Shown: piece after piece, positions 1 through 5,567 of the stretch | Layout of the letters: each line of letters starts with the position of its first letter | How positions within the stretch are numbered: position 1 is the stretch's first letter | Source: Spirochaetales bacterium | Lineage (GTDB): Bacteria; Spirochaetota; Spirochaetia; SZUA-6; DRHE01 | NCBI GenBank assembly: GCA_011049745.1 | Contig: DRHE01000237.1 | Location: forward strand, 1-5,567 | Reading direction: 5' to 3' | DNA length: 5,567 nt | Program-made: the position numbers and the translations under genes | Notes under the pieces: generated by a model | What the model was told of the DNA's origin: nothing | Database searches by the model: none | The model's input: the letters and a program-made list of their open reading frames with translations, nothing else

Positions 1-127
1 GCGTATAATTGTGCGTAAGCAAACCCCTCTGTGTGGAGTGTAAACCATTCCCAAGAGGACAACGTGGCTCTGGTGCTTTGCTGTGGGAAATTCTTGCCCT
101 GCCTCCGGAAATGGGAAAATATTGCCT

Positions 128-141
128 CCCGGCGTGCCGGG
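128..141 (-). terminator. Short GC hairpin after the EamA stop codon, possible weak terminator
   Basis: Immediately after the TAG stop (142-144) the minus strand has CCCGG CACG CCGGG, a perfect five-base-pair GC stem with a four-base loop (six pairs if the loop is two bases). It is followed by AGGCAATATTTTCCC, which has only a short T run eight or more bases away. Position and symmetry suit a terminator; the poor U-tract makes it weak or not an intrinsic terminator at all. Nothing else supportable is seen in the remaining bases to the left edge. Confidence 0.35.
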
Positions 142-579
142 CTAGCGGTCCAGGATTTCCTCGGGTGCGGGTTTTCGCCTCCGGCCAGCAGTCTTTTTCA
201 TGATCAGCAGGTTCCCGATGACAATGCAGAGCAGGCCGAAGAAAGCGGCCAGGGGCCAGCGATAGTCTTCGAAAACCGTCGAGAGCAGGAGGGCAATGAT
301 GGGGGTCAAGAGCATCACGTAGGCCGCCTTGTCGACCCCGATCTTACCCACCAGACGCAAGTAGGCGCCGAAGGCGAAAATCGAGCCAAAGACGGCGAGA
401 AAGAGCAGGGAGCCGACATAGGAGAAGCTCAGGCCCACCCGGAAAGGCTTGCCCAGCAGCAGGGAAACAAGGACCAGGGCCAGGGCGCCGTCTGTGAAGA
501 CGAACCGGTGCGCCTGTGATAGGTGATCGAAAAACACGGGGTCTGTTTCTTGGATGACTGCGAGAGGATGCTCGGCCAT
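142..579 (-). pseudogene. Chimeric ORF: CMD/AhpD-like N-terminus fused to the C-terminal half of an EamA (DMT) permease
   Basis: This 145-residue ORF seems to be two gene pieces joined in frame. Residues from about 34 onward are the second half of an EamA-family drug/metabolite transporter, an inner-membrane permease with ten helices and usually about 290-300 residues. Visible are the stretch FGSIFAFGAYLRLVGKIG, then AAYVMLLTPIIALLLS, and a last helix ending GNLLIMKK. About four hydrophobic segments lie at residues 32-43, 55-78, 84-102 and 107-127, followed by a basic tail. The first 32 residues are soluble-looking and unlike EamA (see the separate entry). The start at 579 is well supported by a GGAGG six bases upstream and a promoter further up. 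G+C content is clearly higher than in the export operon. The permease half lacks the first EamA repeat, so transport activity is unlikely; the substrate cannot be inferred. EamA assignment is confident, the fusion reading moderately so. Confidence 0.75.
484..579 (-). other. N-terminal fragment of a carboxymuconolactone decarboxylase/AhpD-like gene
   Basis: The first ~32 residues of the chimeric ORF begin MAEHPLAVIQETDPVFFDHL and run on to FVFTDGAL. From memory this matches the usual opening of small carboxymuconolactone decarboxylase-family proteins: an N-P-L/H-P-L start, then 'DPE.F.HL', then 'F.DGALP.K.K.LIA.A.DA'. The family's catalytic CxxC/histidine region lies further along and is missing. 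The piece ends in the DGAL motif, where the sequence switches to hydrophobic EamA sequence. Promoter, ribosome binding site and ATG all belong to this gene, so it was probably a separate upstream cistron whose body and intergenic region were lost. The fragment is short, so family assignment is by pattern recall only. Confidence 0.5.
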
Positions 580-585
580 GATTTG

Positions 586-638
586 CCTCCAGGTATGGGA
601 TAATTATTCCAGTATACTGCAAGCGCGGCGTCGGGCAA
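586..638 (-). promoter_or_regulatory. Promoter and ribosome binding site for the CMD/EamA chimera
   Basis: On the minus strand TTGCCC (633-638) is followed after 16 bases by TATACT (611-616), a good sigma-70-type pair. About 20 bases further on, GGAGG (586-590) sits six bases before the ATG at 577-579. The spacing fits a real transcription and translation start, so this cistron was probably expressed independently of the export operon that ends at 677. Confidence 0.55.
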
Positions 639-676
639 AGGGCAGGCAACCTTTTTTAATCGTTCCTATCACTTTT

Positions 677-1798
677 TCAGGACAGCTTCTTGCGGAATTT
701 AATAACGCTTGCTGTAAATATTCCTGTCCCCAGAAGAAAGAGGGGAAGAATTTGGTCGGACAGGAATACCAACGGGGTTGCTTTCAGGTAGATTTCTCTT
801 ACCGATGTCATCATGTATCGGAGGGGATTGATAAGTGTAATAAGCTTCAGGGCCCGGGGCATGTTCTCGATGGGGATGAAAAACCCGCTCAGCATGATCA
901 TAAAAACCATGAAAAACCAGGCTATAAACAGGGCCTGCTGCTGAGTTTTCGCCAGGGTGGAGACGAAGAGTCCCAATCCCAGGGATGTAAAAAGATAGAG
1001 GAAAATAATCAGATAGAGGCTGAAGAGTGATCCTGCCAGATGAATTTTAAAAATAAATTCCGCCAGTTTAAGGATAATTATGAGCTCGATAAAAGAATAA
1101 ATCAAAAACGGGATTTGTTTACCCAGAATCAGCTCAATCTTTCCCAGTGGAGTAACCATCAGCTGTTCAAGGGTCCCGGCTTCCTTTTCCTTGACGATAC
1201 TCATGGACCCGAGCATAAGGGTAATTATGGTTATTATGAGTACTACAATTCCCGGTACCATGTAGGCCTGGTTCCTCAGTTCCGGATTATACCAGTAGTG
1301 GGTATTGATTATTACGTTTCCGCCTTTTGACAGATATTCCTCCTGAACATGGACCGGGGCAAGCTGTAGAGCGCTTTCAGCCGCTATTTGCTTCAGGTAT
1401 CCGAATGCTGTCAGCGCCTGATTGCCATTCACAGAATCTAAAAGCGCAAGTATGTCTCCCCGTCCGTTTTTCCCGAGGTTTCTCGAAAAATCCGGGGGAA
1501 TATATATTCCTATCACCACGTTCCATCTGCGGATATCTGTCTCCATGTCGTAATAACTGCCGACAGTACCGATGACATCAAACCTGTCGTTATTGGAAAT
1601 TTCCTCAGTAAACTGCCGGCTGATGGATGTCCTGTCCAGATCACATATTACTGTTTTAACATGCTCCGTTTCCATGGTAAGGGAATAGCCTAAAATTATC
1701 AGCTGAAATATGGGAGCCGCTATGAGGAACCTGAGCATGAATTTGTCGGACCTTATCTGGTGGAATTCTTTTCTGATCATGGCGGTTATTCTTCTCAT
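677..1798 (-). CDS. ABC-2 type transporter permease (second permease, YbhR/YhhJ-like)
   Basis: An intact 373-residue inner-membrane permease of the ABC-2 class, forming half of an export channel driven by the neighbouring ATPase. It has a short cytoplasmic N-terminus (MRRITAMIRKEFHQIRSDKF), a first membrane helix at about residues 22-41, a large extracytoplasmic domain at about 42-177, then five hydrophobic segments between about 179 and 368. The family's coupling segment is visible as EKEAGTLEQLMVTP (204-217), and near the end FFIPIENMP with LINPLRYMM. I chose the ATG at 1798 rather than the longer reading to 1843. It lies one base after the upstream permease's TGA, has GGAGAG (1804-1809) at good spacing, and begins with the typical basic N-terminus; the longer form would overlap the upstream gene by 44 bases. 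It is the last gene of the operon. No clear terminator follows its stop. Substrate is unknown; drugs, hydrophobic compounds or ions are possible. Confidence 0.9.
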   Translation of the reverse strand: MRRITAMIRKEFHQIRSDKFMLRFLIAAPIFQLIILGYSLTMETEHVKTVICDLDRTSISRQFTEEISNNDRFDVIGTVGSYYDMETDIRRWNVVIGIYIPPDFSRNLGKNGRGDILALLDSVNGNQALTAFGYLKQIAAESALQLAPVHVQEEYLSKGGNVIINTHYWYNPELRNQAYMVPGIVVLIITIITLMLGSMSIVKEKEAGTLEQLMVTPLGKIELILGKQIPFLIYSFIELIIILKLAEFIFKIHLAGSLFSLYLIIFLYLFTSLGLGLFVSTLAKTQQQALFIAWFFMVFMIMLSGFFIPIENMPRALKLITLINPLRYMMTSVREIYLKATPLVFLSDQILPLFLLGTGIFTASVIKFRKKLS

Positions 1799-1799
1799 T

Positions 1800-2891
1800 T
1801 CAGCTCTCCAGGTAGGCTTTAAATCTACGGATTGATATTCCAAGGAAAATAATGCTGAAAAGTAGGAGCAGGGAAATATATAACATCAGTTCGCTCTGGC
1901 TATTTCCCTTGAGCATCAGACCCCGGATAATTACAAGGAAATATTTGGCTGGAATAAGCCAGGAGATCATCTGCAGGAGTTTCGGCATGGCCTCGAGCTG
2001 GAAGATAAAACCGGATAGAAACAGGGTGGGGAGGAGGGTCGCTATCATTGCAATCAGCATCGCGGATTGCTGTGTGGATACAATAGTCGATATGAGCATG
2101 CCGAAGGAAAGCCCGGTAAGGCAATAGATAAAGAGATAGAATAACAGGGTGCCGTAGCTACCCCGAATCGGGACTCCGAATAGGACCACTCCGCATACAA
2201 TAACAAACATTCCTATTAGAATTGAAAGTACAAGATACGGGATTACCTTTCCTAATATTACTTCATAGGCATGTACAGGAGAGAGCTTTATCAGGTCGAA
2301 AGTTCCCTGCTCTTTCTCCCTCGCAATTGTCATGCTGGTCAAAAGGGCCGAGACCATGATGATAATAAGGGCCGTAAGTCCCGGAACAAAAAAGAATGCG
2401 CTGTTCAGCTCTGCGTTGTAGGCATAAGAGGGGATTATGTTTAATGGCAAATAGTCTCCACTCCGGAGGCTGGAAGAAAACCCCATAATTATTCCGGATA
2501 TATATTGCCGTATAATCACGGCCCTGTTGCTGTCGGAGCCGTCGATTATCACATCGATCGAAGGGACTCTGCCGGAATTCAGATCTTCGGCGAAACCGTC
2601 GGGGATTGTAACTACAGCATGGAGCAGTCTTTTCTGAAATAATTCGTTCAAATTCCCATGGCCGGCGCTTATTGAAAAAAACTTGCTTCCTTCAAAACGC
2701 GACTTAAGTTCCCGGCTTAATGATGATTTATCATAATCGTCAATTTTCAGGTTTATGTTCTTTATCTCCAGATCCATGGCATATCCGAATAGTATCATCT
2801 GGAGGAGGGGGAGCCCAAAAAGGACTATCAGTGTTCTGTAATCCCTGGCGATGTGTTTGAATTCCTTTATTATTATTCCAATCAGTCCCAT
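1800..2891 (-). CDS. ABC-2 type transporter permease (first permease, YbhS-like)
   Basis: An intact 363-residue ABC-2 inner-membrane permease and the partner of the downstream permease. The pair would form a heterodimeric channel, as with YbhS and YbhR in E. coli. It begins MGLIGIIIKEFKHIARDYRT, with a first helix at about residues 20-39. An extracytoplasmic domain at about 40-165 includes the family-typical DGSDSNRA (118-125). Five more hydrophobic segments follow, with the coupling segment AREKEQGTFDLIKLSP (190-205) and the late motif LIPAKYFLVIIRGLMLKG. Length is normal for the family (about 360-380). The ATG lies two bases after the ATPase stop codon, with GGAGAG (2901-2906) nine bases upstream; the gene ends one base before the next start, so translation is probably coupled. 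It has no stops, gaps or odd residues, in contrast to the broken genes upstream. Substrate unknown. Confidence 0.92.
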   Translation of the reverse strand: MGLIGIIIKEFKHIARDYRTLIVLFGLPLLQMILFGYAMDLEIKNINLKIDDYDKSSLSRELKSRFEGSKFFSISAGHGNLNELFQKRLLHAVVTIPDGFAEDLNSGRVPSIDVIIDGSDSNRAVIIRQYISGIIMGFSSSLRSGDYLPLNIIPSYAYNAELNSAFFFVPGLTALIIIMVSALLTSMTIAREKEQGTFDLIKLSPVHAYEVILGKVIPYLVLSILIGMFVIVCGVVLFGVPIRGSYGTLLFYLFIYCLTGLSFGMLISTIVSTQQSAMLIAMIATLLPTLFLSGFIFQLEAMPKLLQMISWLIPAKYFLVIIRGLMLKGNSQSELMLYISLLLLFSIIFLGISIRRFKAYLES

Positions 2892-2893
2892 AG

Positions 2894-3268
2894 CTAATTA
2901 CTCTCCGTCCTTTTTCGATCCGTTTCTATCGCCCTGATGAACGCATCATTAAGATTAGCAGAACTGTATTTCTTCTTAATCGAATCGGGGGAAGCTATAT
3001 CAATAACTTTACCGAAGTTCATTATGGCGATTCTGTCACAGTATTCCGCTTCATTCATGAAGTGGGTAGTCACCATGATTGTCTTGCCCCTGCCGCTTAG
3101 TCTGTATATCTCTTCCCAGAATTTTCTCCTTCCCAGAGGGTCTACGCCGGATGTAGGTTCATCGAGAAATATGATATCCGGATCGTGCAGCAGAGCGCAG
3201 GCAAGCCCAAGCCTCTGTTTGAAACCCATGGGAAGATCTGCGGTTTTAATGTTGCAGAGAGAGAACAA
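2894..3268 (-). pseudogene. ABC transporter ATPase, C-terminal fragment (signature motif to end)
   Basis: This is the second piece of the operon's ATPase and lies in a different frame from the first piece. The reading frame from 3268 (TTG, probably not a true start) encodes 124 residues. They include the signature region ADLPMGFKQRLGLACALLH (residues 10-28), Walker B with catalytic glutamate IIFLDEPT (32-39), the D-loop SGVDP (40-44) and the switch histidine in MVTTHFMNEAE (H69), then a tail of about 50 residues. The signature reads LPMGF instead of LSGGQ, a variant I recall as common in ATPases of ABC-2/YbhF-type exporters. Walker A and the Q-loop are absent here, so this piece alone cannot hydrolyse ATP. 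The stop lies two bases before the first permease, as expected for the intact gene. With the fragment at 3246-3413 it totals about 170 residues, against the 240-310 expected for a single-domain ABC ATPase. Confidence 0.8.
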
Positions 3269-3413
3269 TCTTCATCATGGTGGATTTACCTGCACCATCC
3301 GGGCCGATGAGGCCTGTTATGCTTCCCTCAGGTACTTTCAGATCTACTCCCTTCGGCGCCTCGACCTTCCCGAAATTTTTTACTATTCCATCAGCCTTTA
3401 TTAGATTAGTCAT
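3246..3413 (-). pseudogene. ABC transporter ATPase, N-terminal fragment with Walker A
   Basis: The first piece of the ATPase that would power the export pump: 55 residues ending at a TAA. The start at 3413 gives MTNLIKADGIVKNFGK and overlaps the upstream HlyD-like gene's stop by eight bases (ATGACTAA), a typical coupled operon junction. The ATG eleven codons further upstream lies inside that gene and is unlikely. The core beta strands, GVDLKVPEG and a complete Walker A, GPDGAGKST (37-45), are present. After KIVLSL the frame soon stops. The expected Q-loop and helical subdomain, about 80-90 residues, are missing. The downstream frame resumes just before the signature motif, so a deletion whose length is not a multiple of three best explains the pair. 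Both flanking halves look well conserved, so the break is recent or artefactual. Confidence 0.75.
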
Positions 3414-3889
3414 TGCTCTCTTTCTGCAGGTATACCAGGTATACATCGATGGGCATACCGATTTTTAAAATTCTTTCCGGGTTTTCAAAACTTATTTTTA
3501 CCGCATAGACCAGAGCTTTCCGGTTGTCCGGAGAAAGGATCTCCTTTGGTGAAAATTCGGCCCTGGAATTTATATGGCTTATTTTTTCTCCGAAGGTATA
3601 ATTGGATACCTTCCCCTTTACAGGATTCCCGGGCGCGATTTCCGTCAGAAGCGATTCCGATACGTAGATATAACACCAGACATTGTCAAGATTGACCAGA
3701 TCGATAACGGGTCGCAAGGGGGGGTATGAATTCATCCCGTTCAAAGTAGATTTTATCGATATACCCGTCAGAGGGAGCTGTGAGTTTCGTCTTGGACAGA
3801 GTGTCTTTGACCTGGGCAATCTGATACTGAAGGTTTTCCTGCCGGCTCTTCAGAAGCTGAAGCCTGATCTCTGCAGATCGCCGGTCTCT
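3406..3889 (-). pseudogene. HlyD/YbhG-type membrane fusion protein, C-terminal half, with a frameshift
   Basis: Periplasmic adaptor protein linking the ABC pump to the outer-membrane channel. Only about 160 of an expected 320-340 residues remain. From 3889 the frame reads the second arm of the coiled coil (EIRLQLLKSRQENLQYQIAQ), then the second lipoyl half and beta barrel entrance KTKLTAPSDGYIDKIYF, up to RDEFIPP near 3718. At a run of seven C (seven G on the plus strand, 3718-3724) the frame shifts; with six, the reading continues PLRPVIDLVNLDNVWCYIYV and on to the C-terminus KIGMPIDVYLVYLQKESND. The N-terminal anchor or signal, first lipoyl half and first helix of the hairpin are gone, replaced by the 3'-truncated tolC. 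The stop overlaps the ATPase start by eight bases. The motif TAPSDGYI and the VDLxNVW-like segment make the family assignment secure. No functional adaptor can be made from this copy. Confidence 0.8.
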
Positions 3890-4979
3890 GGTCCTTTAAA
3901 GATACAAGTTCATCGAACTTCCTCATAGTGTCAAAGTACAGGGCTCTTATATAAGCATCCCTGCTCTTTGCATTCTGATTCAGCGAAAGGTTATCCCGCC
4001 TTAAAAGTGCCGCCCGCCTTCCTCCCTCCCAGAGATTAAGCTCTACCAAAAGACCGCCGGTAAAATAAAGCTGCCAGTCTGTACCCGTAAAATTTGTTCC
4101 AGGAAGGCCGTAATGAGCTCCCACTGTTCCTGATACATGAGGGTAAAAGGAGGCTTCATCAACTTTCTTTTTAAGTTCAATCTTCCTCCTGGTGAAGTCA
4201 AAAAGAGAGAGTTCTCCGTTGGCTTCCAGCTTATCTTCTATTCCCTGAAGATTGTCAGGATTTAAGAGCTCCAGATATTCTTCGGGAATTATAAGTGTAT
4301 CAATATCGGAGATACCCGTAAGCTCGGATATCTGCAGAAGTATCTTTCTTCTGTTGCTTTCGAGACTCAGTTTTTCCTGCTCAAGCTCTTTCAGCTTGCT
4401 CTGAATATCGAGAAGGTCCAGTTCCGAGGAAAAGCCTTGATCAACAAACAGCTTTACCTGGTTCAGATTAAACCCGAGCCTTTTCATACTCGTTGTCAGA
4501 GTTTCAATGTTCAATGTTGACAGCGTGTAGGAGTAAGAGAGCTGCAGGATTGTCTGATTGATTACATCTTCCCTTAATGTTTTTTTCTGAAGCTCCCGGT
4601 TAAGACCGTTTTCTGAAAGAAGTCGGGTGTATTTTCGTGAAAGCCCGTCAAAAATAATCTGATTCATGTAAATACTGAAATCATATGTGAGGCTTGTTCC
4701 AAGCTCAGCGGTCCCTCCCCCCATTCCGAGTAAAGAGAGATCCAGCGTGGGAACTTCAGATTTATACTGGATATTCCCGATCGCTCCAATAACAGGGTAA
4801 TATGAAGAGAGAGCATCTCTTCTTTCAAGGATCTTTTTTCCAATCTCATCATTAATTATGGAAAGGCTGTAATCGCTGCGCAGAGCAGCGTCGAAGCAAT
4901 TCTCCAGAGTATAATCATTCGCCCAGATACAGCTTCCTGCTGCGAAAATAACTGCCAATGATATTATTCGCTTTTTCAT
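3768..4979 (-). CDS. TolC-family outer-membrane efflux protein, C-terminally truncated
   Basis: Trimeric outer-membrane channel component of a tripartite exporter. The ORF has 403 residues, but only about 1-364 belong to the family. It starts with a signal peptide (MKKRIISLAVIFAAGSCIWA, cleavage likely after the last A). Then comes YTLENCFDAALRSDYSL, the usual beginning of the first helical repeat, a long helical region rich in K/E/L (about 180-225), and the second repeat with strand segments such as DWQLYFTGGLLVELNLWEGG. After FDELVSLKDQ the frame runs into the antisense-phase reading of the fused HlyD gene, giving a nonsense tail of about 39 residues. The last ~60-80 residues normally present (the final helix of the second repeat) are missing. 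The start overlaps the tetR stop as ATGA, with AGGAAGG (4984-4990) as ribosome binding site. A folded channel is doubtful without the last helix. Confidence 0.82.
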   Translation of the reverse strand: MKKRIISLAVIFAAGSCIWANDYTLENCFDAALRSDYSLSIINDEIGKKILERRDALSSYYPVIGAIGNIQYKSEVPTLDLSLLGMGGGTAELGTSLTYDFSIYMNQIIFDGLSRKYTRLLSENGLNRELQKKTLREDVINQTILQLSYSYTLSTLNIETLTTSMKRLGFNLNQVKLFVDQGFSSELDLLDIQSKLKELEQEKLSLESNRRKILLQISELTGISDIDTLIIPEEYLELLNPDNLQGIEDKLEANGELSLFDFTRRKIELKKKVDEASFYPHVSGTVGAHYGLPGTNFTGTDWQLYFTGGLLVELNLWEGGRRAALLRRDNLSLNQNAKSRDAYIRALYFDTMRKFDELVSLKDQRPAICRDQASASEEPAGKPSVSDCPGQRHSVQDETHSSL

Positions 4980-5488
4980 TCTTCCTTCCTCAATCTTATA
5001 GACTCCCAGACAAAACTGAAAACCTCTTCTGCCCTGTCCCTCTCAGCTTTTTTCTGTTCTTCAATGCTGAGCCCCGTGATCATGAAATACATGGGGGAAA
5101 TGATAAAGAAAAATATGTCCAGGCTTAAAATGTTTAGCATAAGTTGAAAAGGATCAATTTCCCTGATTTCTTTATCCGAGATTGCCTTTTTCATCCGCTC
5201 ATAGAAAACCATATAGACAGGTTTGCCCTGGATATTCAGGGTGTTCTGAAAAATGTCCATGACTTCCTTCGAATTCATCCATACTTCGCTGAAGAAAAAC
5301 CGAAAAACCTGTTTGTTGTTCTTTATTGTGTTAATATGTTCAAAAATAAATTCCTTGATAATTTCTTTGAAATTAAGTGAAAAATCCAGGCTCTGTACAA
5401 TAGGAAGAATAAACTTTTCGACTACCTGTTTGAATACAGCAGTATATATGTTGTCCTTGGAACGGAAATAATAGTGGAGTAAGGAGCC
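4976..5488 (-). pseudogene. TetR/AcrR-family regulator lacking its N-terminal DNA-binding helices
   Basis: The frame reads from about 5488 as GSLLHYYFRSKDNIYTAVF, the hallmark end of a TetR helix-turn-helix domain (recognition-helix end, then 'YYF.SK..L'). The ligand-binding domain follows to the C-terminus RLRKEE, giving about 170 residues. Upstream in the same frame the sequence is AT-rich and unlike any helix-turn-helix, with a stop soon after. The first ~35-40 residues, including the start codon and most of the DNA-binding domain, are missing. The first in-frame ATG is at 5278, deep in the ligand domain. The gene overlaps tolC by four bases (ATGA), so it was the first gene of the operon and presumably its autoregulator, as CecR is for ybhGFSR in E. 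coli. In this form it could not bind DNA. Family assignment is confident; the effector is unknown. Confidence 0.75.
4984..4990 (-). promoter_or_regulatory. Ribosome binding site of the tolC-like gene
   Basis: AGGAAGG on the minus strand, four bases before the ATG at 4977-4979, embedded in the last codons of the TetR-like gene. It fixes the start of the efflux protein at 4979 and supports translational coupling through the ATGA overlap. Confidence 0.6.
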
Positions 5489-5532
5489 ATATATAATTTG
5501 GTTAACTAATAAAAAATAGTTATTACCCTTTT

Positions 5533-5562
5533 AAGCTTTAGTTCAAGAAATTATAAAAGCTT
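5533..5562 (-). promoter_or_regulatory. TATAAT box inside an inverted repeat upstream of the export operon
   Basis: The arms AAGCTTT (5533-5539) and AAAGCTT (5556-5562) form an inverted repeat with a 16-base spacer. On the minus strand the spacer holds a perfect TATAAT (5550-5555); its -35 box would fall outside the window. An alternative weaker pair on the same strand is TTGAAC (5541-5546) with TAATAA (5520-5525), 15 bases apart. An inverted repeat overlapping a -10 box ahead of a tetR-led operon fits autoregulation, but both arms contain the palindrome AAGCTT and the region is AT-rich, so chance is a real possibility. The stretch 5490-5530 has no other recognisable content. Confidence 0.3.
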
Positions 5563-5567
5563 TGACA

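Noticed and set aside
4..9. Perfect TATAAT on the plus strand at the left edge
   Set aside because: No -35 region can be seen and no plausible plus-strand gene follows it; one hexamer is not enough to call a promoter.
31..519. Plus-strand open frame of 162 codons
   Set aside because: It lies antisense to the EamA/CMD chimera, its composition is charged and low-complexity (many E, Q, G), it has no ribosome binding site, and the opposite strand has clear family motifs.
554..1330. Plus-strand open frames opposite the second permease
   Set aside because: They are antisense to a well-conserved ABC-2 permease and show no recognisable motif or translation signal.
3406..3819. Reading 3406-3819 as a complete small protein starting at 3819
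   Set aside because: Its first ~33 residues are the wrong-frame reading of the adaptor's coiled coil and lipoyl region; real homology starts only after the seven-G run.
3768..3890. The 39-residue TolC tail as a new C-terminal domain
   Set aside because: It is out of phase with clear HlyD coding sequence over the same bases and has no TolC resemblance.
677..5488. A new type of transporter built from permeases and partial components
   Set aside because: Every component matches the ordinary TetR-TolC-HlyD-ABC-2 exporter layout; the odd features are explained by deletions and a frameshift, not by new domains.
1..5567. CRISPR array, tRNA, rRNA or insertion sequence
   Set aside because: No regularly spaced repeats, cloverleaf-like stretch, transposase motif or terminal inverted repeats were seen on either strand.

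Overview
The window carries the remains of a minus-strand multidrug/solute export operon from a Gram-negative (diderm) bacterium. At its left end lies a small, GC-richer, unrelated gene fusion. The diderm assignment rests on a TolC-type outer-membrane factor with a signal peptide. I cannot place the organism firmly. The style of the proteins faintly suggests a spirochaete or similar, but that is only an impression.

Layout, read in the direction of transcription (high to low coordinates): an AT-rich upstream region with a promoter-like TATAAT box and an inverted repeat (about 5490-5567); a TetR-family regulator that has lost its DNA-binding domain (4976-5488); a TolC-family outer-membrane efflux protein that has lost its C-terminus (3768-4979); the C-terminal half of a HlyD/YbhG-type membrane fusion protein, with a further frameshift at a run of seven G (3406-3889); an ABC ATPase that keeps Walker A and everything from the signature motif onward, but has lost the middle and is frameshifted (2894-3413); and two intact ABC-2 permeases (1800-2891 and 677-1798). 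The junctions that survive are tightly packed: ATGA between tetR and tolC, ATGACTAA between hlyD and the ATPase gene, two bases between the ATPase gene and the first permease, one base between the two permeases. This is clearly one operon. Gene content resembles E. coli cecR-ybhGFSR with a dedicated TolC added. An intact version would be a heterodimeric ABC-2 exporter coupled to a fusion protein and an outer-membrane channel, under local TetR control.

Downstream (40-660) the base composition rises from roughly 43% to nearly 60% G+C in sampled stretches. A promoter and strong ribosome binding site drive an ORF (142-579) whose first ~32 residues look like the start of a carboxymuconolactone decarboxylase/AhpD-like protein, and whose remainder is the C-terminal half of an EamA/DMT permease. 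A small hairpin follows its stop codon.

The most notable property is the repeated pattern of damage. Four separate places look like internal deletions joining pieces of genes, plus one homopolymer frameshift, while the sequence between them is clean coding sequence. This is either very recent gene decay or an assembly/sequencing artefact; the sequence alone cannot decide. I see no convincing evidence of a new biological system here.
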